64,000 nt of DNA from Undibacterium parvum (GTDB taxonomy: Bacteria; Pseudomonadota; Gammaproteobacteria; Burkholderiales; Burkholderiaceae_D), in NCBI RefSeq assembly GCF_003955735.1, contig NZ_CP034464.1, positions 2,728,001-2,792,000 of the forward strand, given 5' to 3'. How positions within the stretch are numbered: position 1 is the first letter of the stretch; each line of letters starts with the position of its first letter. Positions 27,296 through 36,876 of this stretch are shown piece after piece. The notes under the pieces were generated by a model, which was not told the DNA's origin, made no database searches, and was given only the letters and a program-made list of their open reading frames with translations. The position numbers and the translations under genes were made by a program.

Positions 27296-28216
27296 ATGAA
27301 CGCAACTGTAAAACCTTCAGTGAGAAAATTAGTTCAGGAACGCACACTCAGTTCTATGGACGGTTACCTGATGATCGTCGTTGGGCTGGCGCTGATACTC
27401 GGTGGCGCTTATGCCATGTTGGTGCTGCTGGCGGGCACGCCAGATCCGGGCGCAGTGGCGGTCTTGTTCAGGCTAGGGCTGATGTTGCTGGGGGTGTTTT
27501 GTTTGAGCGGGATGTACATGCTGCAACCGAATGAAGCTGCCTTGCTGTCCTTGTTTGGTCAATACAAGGGTACCGATCGCAGTGAGGGCCTGCGCTGGGC
27601 GAATCCATTTTTCGCCAAACGCAAGCTCAGCCTGCGCGCCCGCACCCTGAATACCCCGCCTTTGAAAGTCAATGACAAGCGCGGCAATCCGGTCGAGATC
27701 GGTGCTGCCATCGTCTGGCGCGTAGAAGAAACCGCATTGGCGATCTACAACGTCGACGATTTCGAGCGCTTCGTGAATGTCCAGGCTGAGGCTGCCTTAC
27801 GCCATCTGGCATCGCAATACGCGTATGACGATGGCGAGGATTTGCACGAGGGCGAAACCACCTTAAGGGCCGGCATGGAAGTGGTTGCCAATGCCATGCG
27901 CATAGAATTGCACAGCCGTTTCGCCGCTGCCGGTATCGATGTGGAAGACGCCAAACTCACCCATCTGGCATATGCGCAAGAGATCGCCCAGGTCATGCTG
28001 CGCCGCCAGCAAGCCGAAGCCATCATCAGTGCCCGCAAGAAGATCGTGCATGGGGCAGTGAGCATGGTAGAAGAAGCATTGCGTGGCTTATCCGAACGTA
28101 AGATCGTGGAGCTCGATGACGAGCGCAAGGCCGCCATGGTCAGCAATCTGTTGGTGGTGTTGTGCTCGGATAAAGAGACCCAGCCCATCATCAACACCGG
28201 TACGCTTTATAACTGA
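27296..28216 (+). CDS. SPFH/Band 7 domain protein (slipin-like)
   Basis: 306 residues. Two membrane helices (about 22-48 and 56-76) precede the SPFH domain (QPNEAALLSLFGQYKGTDRSEGLRWANPF, then VNDKRGNPVEIGAAIVWRV), with a coiled, Ala/Glu-rich C-terminal part (about 220-280). Such proteins oligomerise on membranes and organise lipid microdomains or proteases. AGGAG sits 8 bases before the ATG. Two small genes follow: a single-pass membrane protein and an Arc-like DNA-binding protein, a set that recurs in proteobacteria. Confidence 0.9.
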   Translation: MNATVKPSVRKLVQERTLSSMDGYLMIVVGLALILGGAYAMLVLLAGTPDPGAVAVLFRLGLMLLGVFCLSGMYMLQPNEAALLSLFGQYKGTDRSEGLRWANPFFAKRKLSLRARTLNTPPLKVNDKRGNPVEIGAAIVWRVEETALAIYNVDDFERFVNVQAEAALRHLASQYAYDDGEDLHEGETTLRAGMEVVANAMRIELHSRFAAAGIDVEDAKLTHLAYAQEIAQVMLRRQQAEAIISARKKIVHGAVSMVEEALRGLSERKIVELDDERKAAMVSNLLVVLCSDKETQPIINTGTLYN

Positions 28217-28276
28217 TGTGTTTTTTAAAAAACGCTCAGCCATCTCGACGTAAGTGATCAGTAGTAAGGAGTATTC

Positions 28277-28474
28277 ATGAATAAAAACACCCTGATTTTT
28301 GTTTTGGTATTGTTGGCCATAGTCGGCGTCTACTTAGCTTATCGGCTGTTTAAATATCACAACTCGCCAGAGGGGGAGCGACATGCACGGATGCGCATGC
28401 AGGGCGCATTTGTGCCGCTCAGCAAAGAAGAACTCGACCAAGACCAGGCGCGTGCAGCTGGCAGGTATGAGTAA
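28277..28474 (+). CDS. Small single-pass membrane protein
   Basis: 65 residues: one membrane helix (about 6-24) and a charged cytoplasmic or periplasmic tail (YHNSPEGERHARMRMQGAFVPLSKEELDQDQAR). AAGGAG lies before the ATG. It is 60 bases after the SPFH gene and 44 bases before the Arc-like gene, so likely one operon. No family recognised; a partner of the SPFH protein is an inference from position. Confidence 0.72.
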   Translation: MNKNTLIFVLVLLAIVGVYLAYRLFKYHNSPEGERHARMRMQGAFVPLSKEELDQDQARAAGRYE

Positions 28475-28518
28475 ATTATCGCATCAGTGCGCATCGAAAA
28501 AAAAACGCATAAATTCTT

Positions 28519-28716
28519 ATGGCCAGTCCCGGTAAAAAATCCTTCCCGCTGCGTATCGACCCAGTCTTATGGGTCGAGATAGAACGCATGGCAGCCCAAG
28601 AGCTGCGCAGCGCCAACGCGCAGGTCGAGTATCTGCTACGCCAGGCGCTACAACAACGCGGCCGCAAACTGCCCGACGCAGATGCTGACGATCAGGCTAG
28701 CCTCAACAAGAAATAA
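28519..28716 (+). CDS. Arc-like ribbon-helix-helix DNA-binding protein
   Basis: 65 residues. KSFPLRIDPVLWVEIERMAAQELRSANAQVEYLLRQAL fits the ribbon-helix-helix fold (beta strand, two helices) used by Arc/MetJ repressors. Such genes recur downstream of SPFH genes, which suggests regulation of that operon, although here no operator can be assigned with confidence (a 12-bp palindrome at 27239 is a candidate). No toxin gene is next to it, so a toxin-antitoxin role is not supported. Confidence 0.8.
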   Translation: MASPGKKSFPLRIDPVLWVEIERMAAQELRSANAQVEYLLRQALQQRGRKLPDADADDQASLNKK

Positions 28717-28724
28717 AATATTCA

Positions 28725-28810
28725 GCACCCCGCCAGTGCGCATATCCCATGCGGCTGGTGGCAGGGTATGCCCGCAAACCCGCATGGAATATGCGCCTTG
28801 GGCTAGGTGC
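28725..28810. repeat. Palindrome family 1, copy D
   Basis: GCGCATATCCCATGCG (28738-28753) pairs with CGCATGGAATATGCGC (28781-28796) with one mismatch; outer GCACC/GGTGC at 28725-28729 and 28806-28810. It lies between the convergent Arc-like and patatin genes, where it could also end transcripts. Confidence 0.88.
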
Positions 28811-28821
28811 TTTTCAGAAAA

Positions 28822-29925
28822 CTAAAAATTCAGTGGTTTGACGATTGCCATGTCAGGTTTCGCTACAAATGCCGCAAACGCTTCGGCTAGTCTTGTGCTG
28901 GCGCTGATGGCCAGTTTCCAGTCGCGTATGCGCGCTTCGTGATCTAGTCCGTAGTGGAAAAAATCGGTGCGATCCGGTAGTTTTGCACGCGGCAAACTCT
29001 GTATGAAACTAGCTGATGGCGACAGCATAATGAGATTGTCTAGCCAACTGCTGTGTGCGCCTTTGTTGGCGCGTCGCCATGGCAGGCTCTTGTCTAGCCA
29101 GCCGGGGATGATGTGATCGGAAAAATGCGGATACAGCACCAAACCGGCTCCGTGCCTGTCTTGCAGCTGCGCGTAAGGAAAGTGCAGATGATAGTCGATC
29201 ATGCCGCCGTCCCAGTAAGTGCCGGATGGAGTGCCGGCGATCTGGCGTACCGGTTGCATGATCAAAGGTAGGGTGCCGGAGGCCAGCAAGGACGGTAGTA
29301 GATTCTCGGCGCTGAGCGCCACAAAATCAGTCTGGAAGGCATCGAAATGATTCGGCATCCAGGCCAGCGTATCGCGGCTGTCGCCGATCACCACGCGTGT
29401 CATATGGCGCGCCAGGTGCTTGCGCGCGCGCAGGTTGGCCAGCGCGGCGCTGGCAAAGCCCAGCTTGGTGCTGAGTTCGCTTTGTGGCGCTTGCAAGCGG
29501 CCACGCCCGCGTACCGCCAGCACATGCAGGCGCTGGCTTGGGTGGCTGATGATTTCTGCTTCGTGACCACCGATAAAACCTTGCAGCAGCCCCATAATTT
29601 CCTGCGTCACTCTAGCCGGACTCGGCTTGGCCGGATAGCGCTGGCCACAATACAAATCCGCTAGCCGTTTCAATGCCGCTACCGGATCGGCATGGCAAGC
29701 GGCTGCCATGCGCCACGAGCCTATTGAGGCACCGAGCAGGCTGCGCTGACGCGGCGCGCCAGCTAGCCACTCGCCAAACAAGTATTGATCCAGCCCTTGC
29801 AAAATCAAGCCCTTGGGGCCGCCCGCCGCCGCCGGTATCACGGCCACATCTTGGGCTTGCAAGCCGTGTTGGCGCAAATGCGCCATGGCGGTTTTTCCTG
29901 CGTGGATATGTAGTGCTGAGCTCAT
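28822..29925 (-). CDS. Patatin-like phospholipase
   Basis: 367 residues, with the patatin features AAAGGPKGLIL (oxyanion region, residues about 32-42), nucleophile elbow GASIGS (GxSxG, near 65-70) and the catalytic Asp in YWDGGMIDYH. These form a Ser-Asp dyad for acyl hydrolysis of lipids. No signal peptide or membrane helix is evident, so it is probably cytoplasmic or surface-associated on the inner membrane. Substrate unknown. Single gene, with a family 1 palindrome after its end. Confidence 0.85.
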   Translation of the reverse strand: MSSALHIHAGKTAMAHLRQHGLQAQDVAVIPAAAGGPKGLILQGLDQYLFGEWLAGAPRQRSLLGASIGSWRMAAACHADPVAALKRLADLYCGQRYPAKPSPARVTQEIMGLLQGFIGGHEAEIISHPSQRLHVLAVRGRGRLQAPQSELSTKLGFASAALANLRARKHLARHMTRVVIGDSRDTLAWMPNHFDAFQTDFVALSAENLLPSLLASGTLPLIMQPVRQIAGTPSGTYWDGGMIDYHLHFPYAQLQDRHGAGLVLYPHFSDHIIPGWLDKSLPWRRANKGAHSSWLDNLIMLSPSASFIQSLPRAKLPDRTDFFHYGLDHEARIRDWKLAISASTRLAEAFAAFVAKPDMAIVKPLNF

Positions 29926-29974
29926 GTTGATTGTTTGTTTGGTGGTAACTATTCAGACTGCTATAAAGAAAATC

Positions 29975-30077
29975 AAAACCCCTCAACACAGAGACACTGA
30001 GGCACAGAGATTCACAGAGGAAGTCCAGGAAGTTCTCCGTTTTTCCTCTGTGCCTCTGTGTCTCCTTTGAGAGGTTT
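29975..30077. repeat. Imperfect inverted repeat with CACAGAG motifs
   Basis: The left arm (29975-30009) begins AAAACCCCTC and contains GAGGCACAGAG; the right arm (30041-30077) contains CTCTGTGCCTCTGTGTCTC and ends GAGAGGTTTT. They pair over about 33 bases with a few mismatches. Located between the patatin and pth genes. Confidence 0.72.
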
Positions 30078-30130
30078 TTGTTTCTTTATTGATTTTCGCA
30101 ACACGCTGAATCGTTACGTTTGGTGATTGA

Positions 30131-30706
30131 TTATTTATTGGTATGCAAACGCAGCATGGCTTCGTTGGTGTTTCCCTCTACCATCAGCGCGATGATCTGT
30201 ACGCTGCGGGCGATGGCTTCATCGATCAGCGGTTGTTCTTCTTTACGCGGCCGGTGCAGCACGAAGTCGGCTACGCCTTGCTGTAAATTGAGGGTGCGCG
30301 GATGGCCTATGCCTATCCGCAGCCGCCAGTAATCCTGGTTGCCAAGTGCCGCCGTAATGTCTTTGAGGCCGTTATGCCCACCCGAAGAGCCGCCTTTCTT
30401 GAGCTTGGCGATGCCCGGGTCGAGATCGAGTTCATCGTGTACCACCAGCACCTGATCAGGCGTGAGCTTGTAAAAGCGGCACAGCGCACCTACCGACTGA
30501 CCGGAGCGGTTCATGAAGGTTTGCGGTTGCAGCAACCAGACATCTTCTGAGGCGATCTTGGTTTTGGCGACCAGCGCGTTAAAGTTTTTATCGCGTTGCA
30601 AACCGCTGCTGGCGAGTTGGTCGACCAGCCAGAAGCCAGCGTTGTGGCGGGTTTGTTCGTATTCAGGGCCAGGATTGCCTAGGCCGACGATGAGACGGAT
30701 GGACAT
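30131..30706 (-). CDS. pth: Peptidyl-tRNA hydrolase
   Basis: 191 residues. Catalytic His in [11 protein letters not shown] (H21), Asp in VVHDELDL, and Asn in [23 protein letters not shown] opens the fold. It releases tRNA from peptidyl-tRNA that has dropped off the ribosome. It is followed by palindromic repeats on its 5' side, and the usual neighbours of pth in this order (rplY, prs) are not adjacent. Confidence 0.97.
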   Translation of the reverse strand: MSIRLIVGLGNPGPEYEQTRHNAGFWLVDQLASSGLQRDKNFNALVAKTKIASEDVWLLQPQTFMNRSGQSVGALCRFYKLTPDQVLVVHDELDLDPGIAKLKKGGSSGGHNGLKDITAALGNQDYWRLRIGIGHPRTLNLQQGVADFVLHRPRKEEQPLIDEAIARSVQIIALMVEGNTNEAMLRLHTNK

Positions 30707-30758
30707 GGATTTCTATTGGTTGGAATTAATTTATTGTTGTTCAGTTCGCTTGGTATAG

Positions 30759-30784
30759 CCCTTCTCCCGCTAGCGGGAGAGGGG
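30759..30784. repeat. Palindrome family 2, copy c
   Basis: CCCTTCTCCCGC / GCGGGAGAGGGG around TA, followed by TGAGGGTGATACAAAT, as in copy a. The flanks before it (TCAGTTCGCT) also match copy a (TCAGCTCGCT). Confidence 0.85.
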
Positions 30785-30881
30785 TGAGGGTGATACAAAT
30801 TACCGAACAGTTTGATTTTTCCTCGAATTAAAACACGACACTAAATCGAGATTATCCTTGTTCAAAAACCCTCATCCCCAG

Positions 30882-30907
30882 CCCTTCTCCCGCCAGCGGG
30901 AGAAGGG
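30882..30907. repeat. Palindrome family 2, copy d (inverted)
   Basis: CCCTTCTCCCGC / GCGGGAGAAGGG around CA, preceded by CCCTCATCCCCAG, so opposite in orientation to copy c. Copies c and d form an inverted pair about 100 bases apart, like copies a and b. Confidence 0.88.
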
Positions 30908-30923
30908 AGCACAATCGACACCT

Positions 30924-30984
30924 TGCGCAGTATCCATGCGCCTACAGGCCTAAATGCGGCCAGAAGGCGCATGGAATATGCGCA
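30924..30984. repeat. Palindrome family 1, copy E
   Basis: TGCGCAGTATCCATGCGCC (30924-30942) pairs with GGCGCATGGAATATGCGCA (30966-30984), two mismatches. It lies just past the 3' end of uvrA. Confidence 0.88.
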
Positions 30985-31001
30985 GTGGTTTTTCGGAACC
31001 T

Positions 31002-33953
31002 CTATTTTTTCTTTTTCAGTAATGGCGCCAGATACTTGCCGGTGACGCTCTCTGCATTGGCTGCCACTTGTTCCGGGGTGCCGCTGGCGATCACGTAACC
31101 GCCGCCTGCGCCGCCTTCCGGTCCCATATCAACGATCCAGTCGGCGGTCTTGATGACGTCCAGATTGTGTTCGATGATGACTACCGTATTGCCTTGGTCG
31201 CGCAGTCTGTGTATGACTTTTAGCAGCAGGTCGATATCATGGAAATGCAGACCGGTGGTCGGTTCATCGAGAATATACAGAGTGCGGCCAGTGTCGCGCT
31301 TGGATAGTTCCAGTGACAGTTTGACGCGCTGCGCTTCGCCGCCTGATAGCGTGGTGGCGCTTTGGCCGAGCCGGATATAGCCGAGGCCGACATCGAGCAG
31401 GGTGTGCAGTTTGCGTGCGATCAAAGGCACAGGTTTGAAAAATTCGTAAGCGTCTTCAACCGTCATGCCCAGCACTTCATTGATGTTCTTGCCCTTGTAT
31501 TGCACTTCCAGGGTTTCGCGGTTGTAGCGCTTGCCGTGACAGGTATCGCATGGCACATACACGTCCGGCAAAAAGTGCATCTCGACCTTGATCACGCCAT
31601 CGCCCTGGCAGGCTTCGCAGCGGCCGCCCTTGACGTTGAATGAAAAACGGCCGGCGCTATAGCCGCGCTCTTTCGCCACTGGCACGGTAGAGAACAGGTC
31701 GCGGATCGGCGTAAACAAGCCGGTGTAGGTGGCAGGATTCGAGCGCGGGGTGCGCCCGATTGGCGCTTGATCGACCGCAATGACTTTATCAAAATGCTCG
31801 AGGCCGCTGATGCTTTCAAACGCCGCCGGCTCGGTTTGCGAACCGTATAAATGGCGTGATGCCGCCAGGTACAGGGTGTCATTCACCAATGTCGATTTGC
31901 CCGAACCTGATACGCCCGTGACGCAAGTGAGCAAGCCCACCGGCAGTTTCATGCTGACTTTTTTCAGGTTGTTGCCGCTGGCGCCGCTGATCACGAATTG
32001 TTTTTCCGGATTAAAGGCAGCGCGCTTTTCTGGCACCGCGATACCCAGTTCACCCGACAGATATTTGGCGGTCAGCGAACGTTCGCTTTTCATGATGTCT
32101 TCCAGCGTACCCTGAGCGATGACTTCACCGCCGTGCACACCAGCACCGATACCCATATCGACCACGAAATCGGCGCAGCGTATCGCGTCTTCATCATGCT
32201 CGACCACCAGCACGCTATTGCCTATGTCGCGTAAGTGACGCAGGGTTTCTATCAGTCTGTCATTGTCGCGTTGATGCAGACCGATAGACGGTTCATCGAG
32301 TACGTACATCACGCCAGTTAAACCGGAACCGATTTGTGAAGCCAGTCGGATCCGTTGTGCCTCGCCGCCCGAGAGCGTATCGGCACTGCGGTCTAGTGAC
32401 AGATAATCGAGACCGACATTGTTGAGGAAGGTCAGGCGCGAGCTGATTTCTTTGATGATGCGGTCGGCGATATCGCGCTTGGCACCGACTAATTTTAATT
32501 GCTCAAAAAAGCTTAAGGTCTGGCGCAAAGGCAGCGCGCTGATTTCATAAATTGGCTTTTCCTGATCGCCAGTGCCGACTTTCACGTAACGCGCTTCTAT
32601 GCGCAGACGGGCGCCGTGGCAGGACGGGCATTGCTTCTCGTTGATGAACTTGGCAAGCTCTTCTTTCACCGCCATAGAATCTGTTTCGCGGTAGCGTCTT
32701 TGCAGATTCACGATCACACCTTCAAACGTGTGCTCCTTGATGACGGTGCGGCCTTTTTCATTGATGTAGGTGAACGGTATGCTTTGCTTGCCGGAACCAT
32801 ACAAGATCACTTTTTGCGCATCTTCGCTCAGTTGCTCAAACGGCGTGTCGATATCGAATTCGTAGAAGGCAGCCAGATTTGACAGCATCTGGAAATAGAA
32901 TTGATTGCGTCTATCCCAGCCTTTGACAGCACCGCTGGCCAGCGACAGATTTGGAAAGGCGACGATGCGTTTCGGGTCGAAAAATTCTATGTGACCGAGA
33001 CCATCACACTCAGGGCAAGCGCCCATAGGGTTATTGAAAGAAAACAGGCGCGGTTCCAGTTCTTGCAGGCTATAGCCGCAAGTCGGACAAGCGAATTTAT
33101 TCGAAAATAGCTGCTCGTGACCACTATCCATATCGACGATCAGGGCGCGGCCATTGGCGATGCGCAGCGAAGTCTCGAAGGATTCCGCCAGACGTTGCTT
33201 GATTTCTTCTTTGACCTTCACACGATCGATCACTACGTCTATCGTGTGTTTCTCGGTTTTTTTCAGCTTAGGTAAATCATCAACTTCATAAATTTTGGCG
33301 TCATGGGTGCCGCTCTGTATCCGAAAACGCACGAAACCCTGGGCCTGCATCTGTTCAAATAGATCGACGTGCTCGCCTTTGCGGTTGCTGACCACTGGTG
33401 CCAGTATCATCAGCTTGGTGTCTTCCGGCATGGCCAGTACGGCATCGACCATTTGTGAGATCGATTGCGCCGCCAAAGGGTTTTCCGGATGATCGGGACA
33501 ATATGGCGTACCGACGCGCGCGTACAGCAAGCGCAGATAATCGTGAATCTCGGTGACGGTGCCGACAGTAGAGCGCGGATTGTGCGAGGTGGCTTTTTGC
33601 TCGATAGAGATGGCTGGCGACAGGCCTTCGATCAGATCGACATCGGGTTTTTCCATCAACTGTAAAAATTGACGGGCGTAAGCCGACAAGGATTCGACGT
33701 AACGGCGTTGGCCTTCTGCATACAGGGTATCAAATGCCAAAGAAGACTTGCCCGAACCAGATAAACCAGTGATTACCACTAATTTATTGCGCGGCAAATC
33801 GAGATTGATGTTCTTCAGATTATGCGTGCGCGCACCACGGATGCGAATCTCATCCTTCTTTTGCACAGGTAGATCGTGAACGCCGAACTCAATTTCAGCC
33901 GGCTTGCTCGACGCTTTGGTCGCTTTTGGGGTATTGCTTCGAGTTTGTGTCAT
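31002..33953 (-). CDS. uvrA: Excinuclease ABC subunit A
   Basis: About 983 residues from ATG 33953, chosen for GGAAAG upstream; an in-frame start at 33995 would add 14 residues. UvrA layout: two ABC ATPase modules ([20 protein letters not shown] in the first; [16 protein letters not shown] in the second), each with an [10 protein letters not shown] signature, and zinc-type [19 protein letters not shown] and [17 protein letters not shown]. It finds helix-distorting lesions and loads UvrB. It is divergent from the MFS-ssb pair. No LexA box was identified by eye in the intergenic region. Confidence 0.98.
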   Translation of the reverse strand: MTQTRSNTPKATKASSKPAEIEFGVHDLPVQKKDEIRIRGARTHNLKNINLDLPRNKLVVITGLSGSGKSSLAFDTLYAEGQRRYVESLSAYARQFLQLMEKPDVDLIEGLSPAISIEQKATSHNPRSTVGTVTEIHDYLRLLYARVGTPYCPDHPENPLAAQSISQMVDAVLAMPEDTKLMILAPVVSNRKGEHVDLFEQMQAQGFVRFRIQSGTHDAKIYEVDDLPKLKKTEKHTIDVVIDRVKVKEEIKQRLAESFETSLRIANGRALIVDMDSGHEQLFSNKFACPTCGYSLQELEPRLFSFNNPMGACPECDGLGHIEFFDPKRIVAFPNLSLASGAVKGWDRRNQFYFQMLSNLAAFYEFDIDTPFEQLSEDAQKVILYGSGKQSIPFTYINEKGRTVIKEHTFEGVIVNLQRRYRETDSMAVKEELAKFINEKQCPSCHGARLRIEARYVKVGTGDQEKPIYEISALPLRQTLSFFEQLKLVGAKRDIADRIIKEISSRLTFLNNVGLDYLSLDRSADTLSGGEAQRIRLASQIGSGLTGVMYVLDEPSIGLHQRDNDRLIETLRHLRDIGNSVLVVEHDEDAIRCADFVVDMGIGAGVHGGEVIAQGTLEDIMKSERSLTAKYLSGELGIAVPEKRAAFNPEKQFVISGASGNNLKKVSMKLPVGLLTCVTGVSGSGKSTLVNDTLYLAASRHLYGSQTEPAAFESISGLEHFDKVIAVDQAPIGRTPRSNPATYTGLFTPIRDLFSTVPVAKERGYSAGRFSFNVKGGRCEACQGDGVIKVEMHFLPDVYVPCDTCHGKRYNRETLEVQYKGKNINEVLGMTVEDAYEFFKPVPLIARKLHTLLDVGLGYIRLGQSATTLSGGEAQRVKLSLELSKRDTGRTLYILDEPTTGLHFHDIDLLLKVIHRLRDQGNTVVIIEHNLDVIKTADWIVDMGPEGGAGGGYVIASGTPEQVAANAESVTGKYLAPLLKKKK

Positions 33954-34190
33954 AAGACTGCTTTCCGCTAGGTGCCGCATATTGATGCATATCACTACAT
34001 AGACTGTAATTACCCTGCATTTTGGAATGCAGGGTGAGCAACCTGCTACTATAACGGTTTTTTGAAATTTGACGCGGGTGACCTGCCTGCTTTGTTTCAG
34101 GTTTTATCTTTGTATGGTCTTTGTATTATGATAAACGCAACATCTCCAGCGTGTGCTGGCACTGATGAGTCGCTCTCGGCTGGGTCTGGG

Positions 34191-35372
34191 ATGAATCGCC
34201 ATGAAATCCTGACCAGCAGCTCGCTGGCGTCGATTTTTGCTTTGCGCATGTTGGGCTTGTTCCTGATTTTGCCCATTTTTGCGCTGCACGCCAAAACTTT
34301 GCCGGACGGCGGTAATTTAACCCTGGTCGGTCTGGCGATGGGGATTTATGGCCTTAGCCAGGCTTTTGCGCAGATACCTTTCGGTATCGCTTCAGATAAA
34401 TTTGGCCGTAAGCGCATCATTGTGATTGGCTTGATACTGTTTGCGCTGGGCGCGCTGATTGCTGCTGCCTCGCACACCGTGATGGGCATTTTGATAGGTC
34501 GCGCGGTGCAGGGCGCAGGTGCCATCTCGGCCGCGCTGACTGCCCTGATCGCCGATTCTACCCGCGAGCAGCATAGAACCAAGGCGATGGCCATGGTGGG
34601 CGGCTCTATTGGCATTACTTTCGCGCTGTCATTGGTGATCGCACCGGTTTTGTATCAAAGCATAGGCATGAGTGGTATCTTTTTATTGACCGCGGTGTTG
34701 GCGGTGGTAGCGATAGGCGTGGTGATCTGGGTCACGCCAGCGGCACCTTCCATCGCGCACGCCGAGAAAATACCCCTGAGCGTGGTGTTGAAAAATCCAG
34801 AATTGATGCGCCTAAATTTAGGTGTATTCGTCTTACATCTGAGCCAGGTCGCGATGTTTGTAGTGGTGCCATCGGCCTTGGTCCAGTATGCCGATATCCC
34901 CCTTGCCTCGCACTGGAAGGTGTATCTACCGGTGGTGTTCGGTTCTTTCATCGCAATGCTGCCAGCGATTTTTATTGGTGAAAAACAGGGCAAGATGAAG
35001 CAGGTATTTATTTTTGCGATCGCCTTGCTGTTGCTGGTGCAATTGGGATTTTGGCAATTTATGGATAGCCCAGCGATATTGATAGGCTTACTGTTCGCGT
35101 TCTTCCTGGCGTTTAATATTCTGGAGGCGAGTCAGCCTTCTTTGGTGTCGCGTATGGCACCACCGGCGGCAAAGGGCGCGGCTTTGGGGGTGTACAACAC
35201 TTTGCAGGCACTAGGTCTGGCCTGCGGCGGTTTGCTCGGTGGTTGGCTCAATCAGTATGCCGGAGCATCAACTGTGTTTATTGTGAGCGCCGCATTAAGC
35301 CTCTTCTGGCTTATAATCGCAGGCAAAATGCCCGAACTGCCGCGCCGCGCTAAAACTGCCGCTGTAGAGTAG
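34191..35372 (+). CDS. MFS transporter (drug efflux-like)
   Basis: About 393 residues from ATG 34191, where the sequence begins to resemble family members (NRHEILTSSSLASIFALRMLGLF); an open frame continues upstream to 34062 but its content is not conserved-looking. About 12 membrane helices; motif A GIASDKFGRKR between helices 2 and 3, and GRAVQGAGAISAALTALIAD as the efflux-type region. Substrate unknown. The placement uvrA - MFS - ssb is conserved in this order. Confidence 0.88.
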   Translation: MNRHEILTSSSLASIFALRMLGLFLILPIFALHAKTLPDGGNLTLVGLAMGIYGLSQAFAQIPFGIASDKFGRKRIIVIGLILFALGALIAAASHTVMGILIGRAVQGAGAISAALTALIADSTREQHRTKAMAMVGGSIGITFALSLVIAPVLYQSIGMSGIFLLTAVLAVVAIGVVIWVTPAAPSIAHAEKIPLSVVLKNPELMRLNLGVFVLHLSQVAMFVVVPSALVQYADIPLASHWKVYLPVVFGSFIAMLPAIFIGEKQGKMKQVFIFAIALLLLVQLGFWQFMDSPAILIGLLFAFFLAFNILEASQPSLVSRMAPPAAKGAALGVYNTLQALGLACGGLLGGWLNQYAGASTVFIVSAALSLFWLIIAGKMPELPRRAKTAAVE

Positions 35373-35421
35373 GCGTCTACAAACTGTTTAACACTGAACC
35401 ACAGAAATATAGGAGAGTCGC

Positions 35422-35910
35422 ATGGCATCACTCAATAAAGTCCAGATCATTGGCAATCTCGGACGTGATCCGGAAACCCGTTACATGCCCAGCGGCGACG
35501 CCATGACCAGCATCACGGTAGCGACTACCGAGAACTGGAAAGACAAGGCGACCGGCGAAAAGAAAGAAGCGACAGAATGGCATCGCATCACTTTCTTCGG
35601 TAAGTTGGCTGAAATCGCCGGTCAATACCTGAAAAAAGGCTCACAAGTTTACGTAGAAGGTAGCTTGCGTACCCGTAAGTACACCGACAAAGACGGCGTA
35701 GAAAAATACGCAACCGATATCAAGGCCGACACCATGCAAATGCTGGGTAGTCGTCAGGGTATGGGCGGCGGCGCTCCTATGGATGATGAGTCTTACGGTG
35801 GCGGCGCACCGTCAGCGCCACGTCAAAGCGCAGCACCGGCACCACGTCCTGCACCAGCAGCGCGTCCGGCACCGAATTTCTCTGACATGGATGACGACAT
35901 CCCTTTTTAA
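35422..35910 (+). CDS. ssb: Single-stranded DNA-binding protein
   Basis: 162 residues: an N-terminal OB fold ([37 protein letters not shown]), a Gly/Pro/Ala-rich linker (about 112-150) and the acidic tip DMDDDIPF that recruits partner proteins. GGAG lies 8 bases before ATG. A strong terminator follows. Confidence 0.98.
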   Translation: MASLNKVQIIGNLGRDPETRYMPSGDAMTSITVATTENWKDKATGEKKEATEWHRITFFGKLAEIAGQYLKKGSQVYVEGSLRTRKYTDKDGVEKYATDIKADTMQMLGSRQGMGGGAPMDDESYGGGAPSAPRQSAAPAPRPAPAARPAPNFSDMDDDIPF

Positions 35911-35935
35911 TTCCTGTTAATGGAAAGTGCCAAAC

Positions 35936-35968
35936 AAAAAAGCAGACTTTTACTAGTCTGCTTTTTTT
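35936..35968 (+). terminator. Intrinsic terminator of ssb
   Basis: AAAAAAGCAGACT, loop TTTACT, AGTCTGCTTTTTTT. Eight perfect GC-containing pairs plus A/T tail. Confidence 0.9.
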
Positions 35969-36239
35969 ATTTTCAGAGTGGCTTTTCATCATGCTTGAAC
36001 TCCATAGGGACTCGAGTCCTCGTGAATTTTTTTTGGCAAAAAATCATCAAAATCTAAAAACATCTTGGTTTTTAATGGAAATAAGGTTTTTTTGATACTT
36101 ATTTGAGTAAATAATTTAAAAATATTCGTATTTTGTATCGTTTTGTGTCAACGCTTCTGTCTATGCCTGCGTTTTGGCTAGTATAGAATCTTTGCCTGCA
36201 CACAGTCTGAAGCGAAGATTCCCACCAAGGAGTCTTAAA
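35969..36239. other. AT-rich promoter region
   Basis: Markedly AT-rich between the ssb terminator and the orphan gene at 36240. It must contain that gene's promoter, but no pair of hexamers stands out. Nothing else seen. Confidence 0.5.
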
Positions 36240-36554
36240 ATGATTTACGAAATTCTGGTTCGCCCATCGTATAGCAAACGTATGACCTCAGACCATCTGG
36301 TATGGATAGAGAGCGACTTGCCTACGCGTTCATTTGAAAAGTGGTTGTTTGAGCAATCGCTGATGGATGGTAGTGGCCGCGCAGCGATAGTGCGCTGGAG
36401 CATAGTACAGAGCCAAAAGCCTGCGCACTTCAAGTTAGCGACACAAGCCAAGGCTTTAATCAGCCGTATCACTGAATTGATGAGTGCTAGCCCAGAATTG
36501 GCGATGCCGCAGCAAGAACTGCAATTGAAAAATAAATCGCTGGCCTTGGCCTAA
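36240..36554 (+). CDS. Orphan hypothetical protein (104 aa)
   Basis: 104 residues from ATG 36240, fixed by AAGGAG at 36227-36232; an in-frame start at 36174 lacks one. Soluble alpha/beta-looking sequence with MIYEILVRPSYSKRMTSD at the start and a Gln/Lys/Leu-rich tail. No signal peptide, membrane helix, Cys or motif that I recognise. It stands alone with its own promoter region and a hairpin after its end. Function unknown. Confidence 0.68.
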   Translation: MIYEILVRPSYSKRMTSDHLVWIESDLPTRSFEKWLFEQSLMDGSGRAAIVRWSIVQSQKPAHFKLATQAKALISRITELMSASPELAMPQQELQLKNKSLALA

Positions 36555-36611
36555 GGTTTAGAATCAAATGCGCTGATGCCAGGCGCATAGATCAATGCTA
36601 GTCTCGGTTTT

Positions 36612-36648
36612 AGAAAGCCCTTTCGGATATTTTCCGAAGGGGCTTTCT
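36612..36648 (+). terminator. Probable terminator hairpin without T-run
   Basis: AGAAAGCCCTTTCGGA pairs with TCCGAAGGGGCTTTCT (one wobble), loop of about 5 bases. The stem is strong, but the tail is GCGTTAAC, so termination may be partial. Confidence 0.6.
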
Positions 36649-36654
36649 GCGTTA

Positions 36655-36876
36655 ACACGAATATTCTGATCAATTCTTGAGATTCTCAAACTGCCAGTAG
36701 TCGCAGATAAATCTAAGGCTTAGGCTTAGGCTTAAGAATATTCGCGAGATGCATTTTTTGGAACTAAACTGGTTTTCGTTCATGCGGAATAGTATGTAAT
36801 CTGATACTGTTCTTGTTAAGCACATTAGTTACCTTGAAAAAATTAATAACTTGCTATCTCTACCCAGGAGAAGACT
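36655..36876. other. Intergenic region upstream of the Cache-type MCP
   Basis: It contains CGAATATTCT (36658) and its complement AGAATATTCG (36735) as a spaced inverted repeat, and three tandem GGCTTA units near 36716-36734. No promoter pair is convincing. Confidence 0.4.

Noticed and set aside
28519..28716. Arc-like protein as an antitoxin
   Set aside because: No toxin-like gene is adjacent; the neighbour upstream is a membrane peptide and the one downstream is a convergent patatin.
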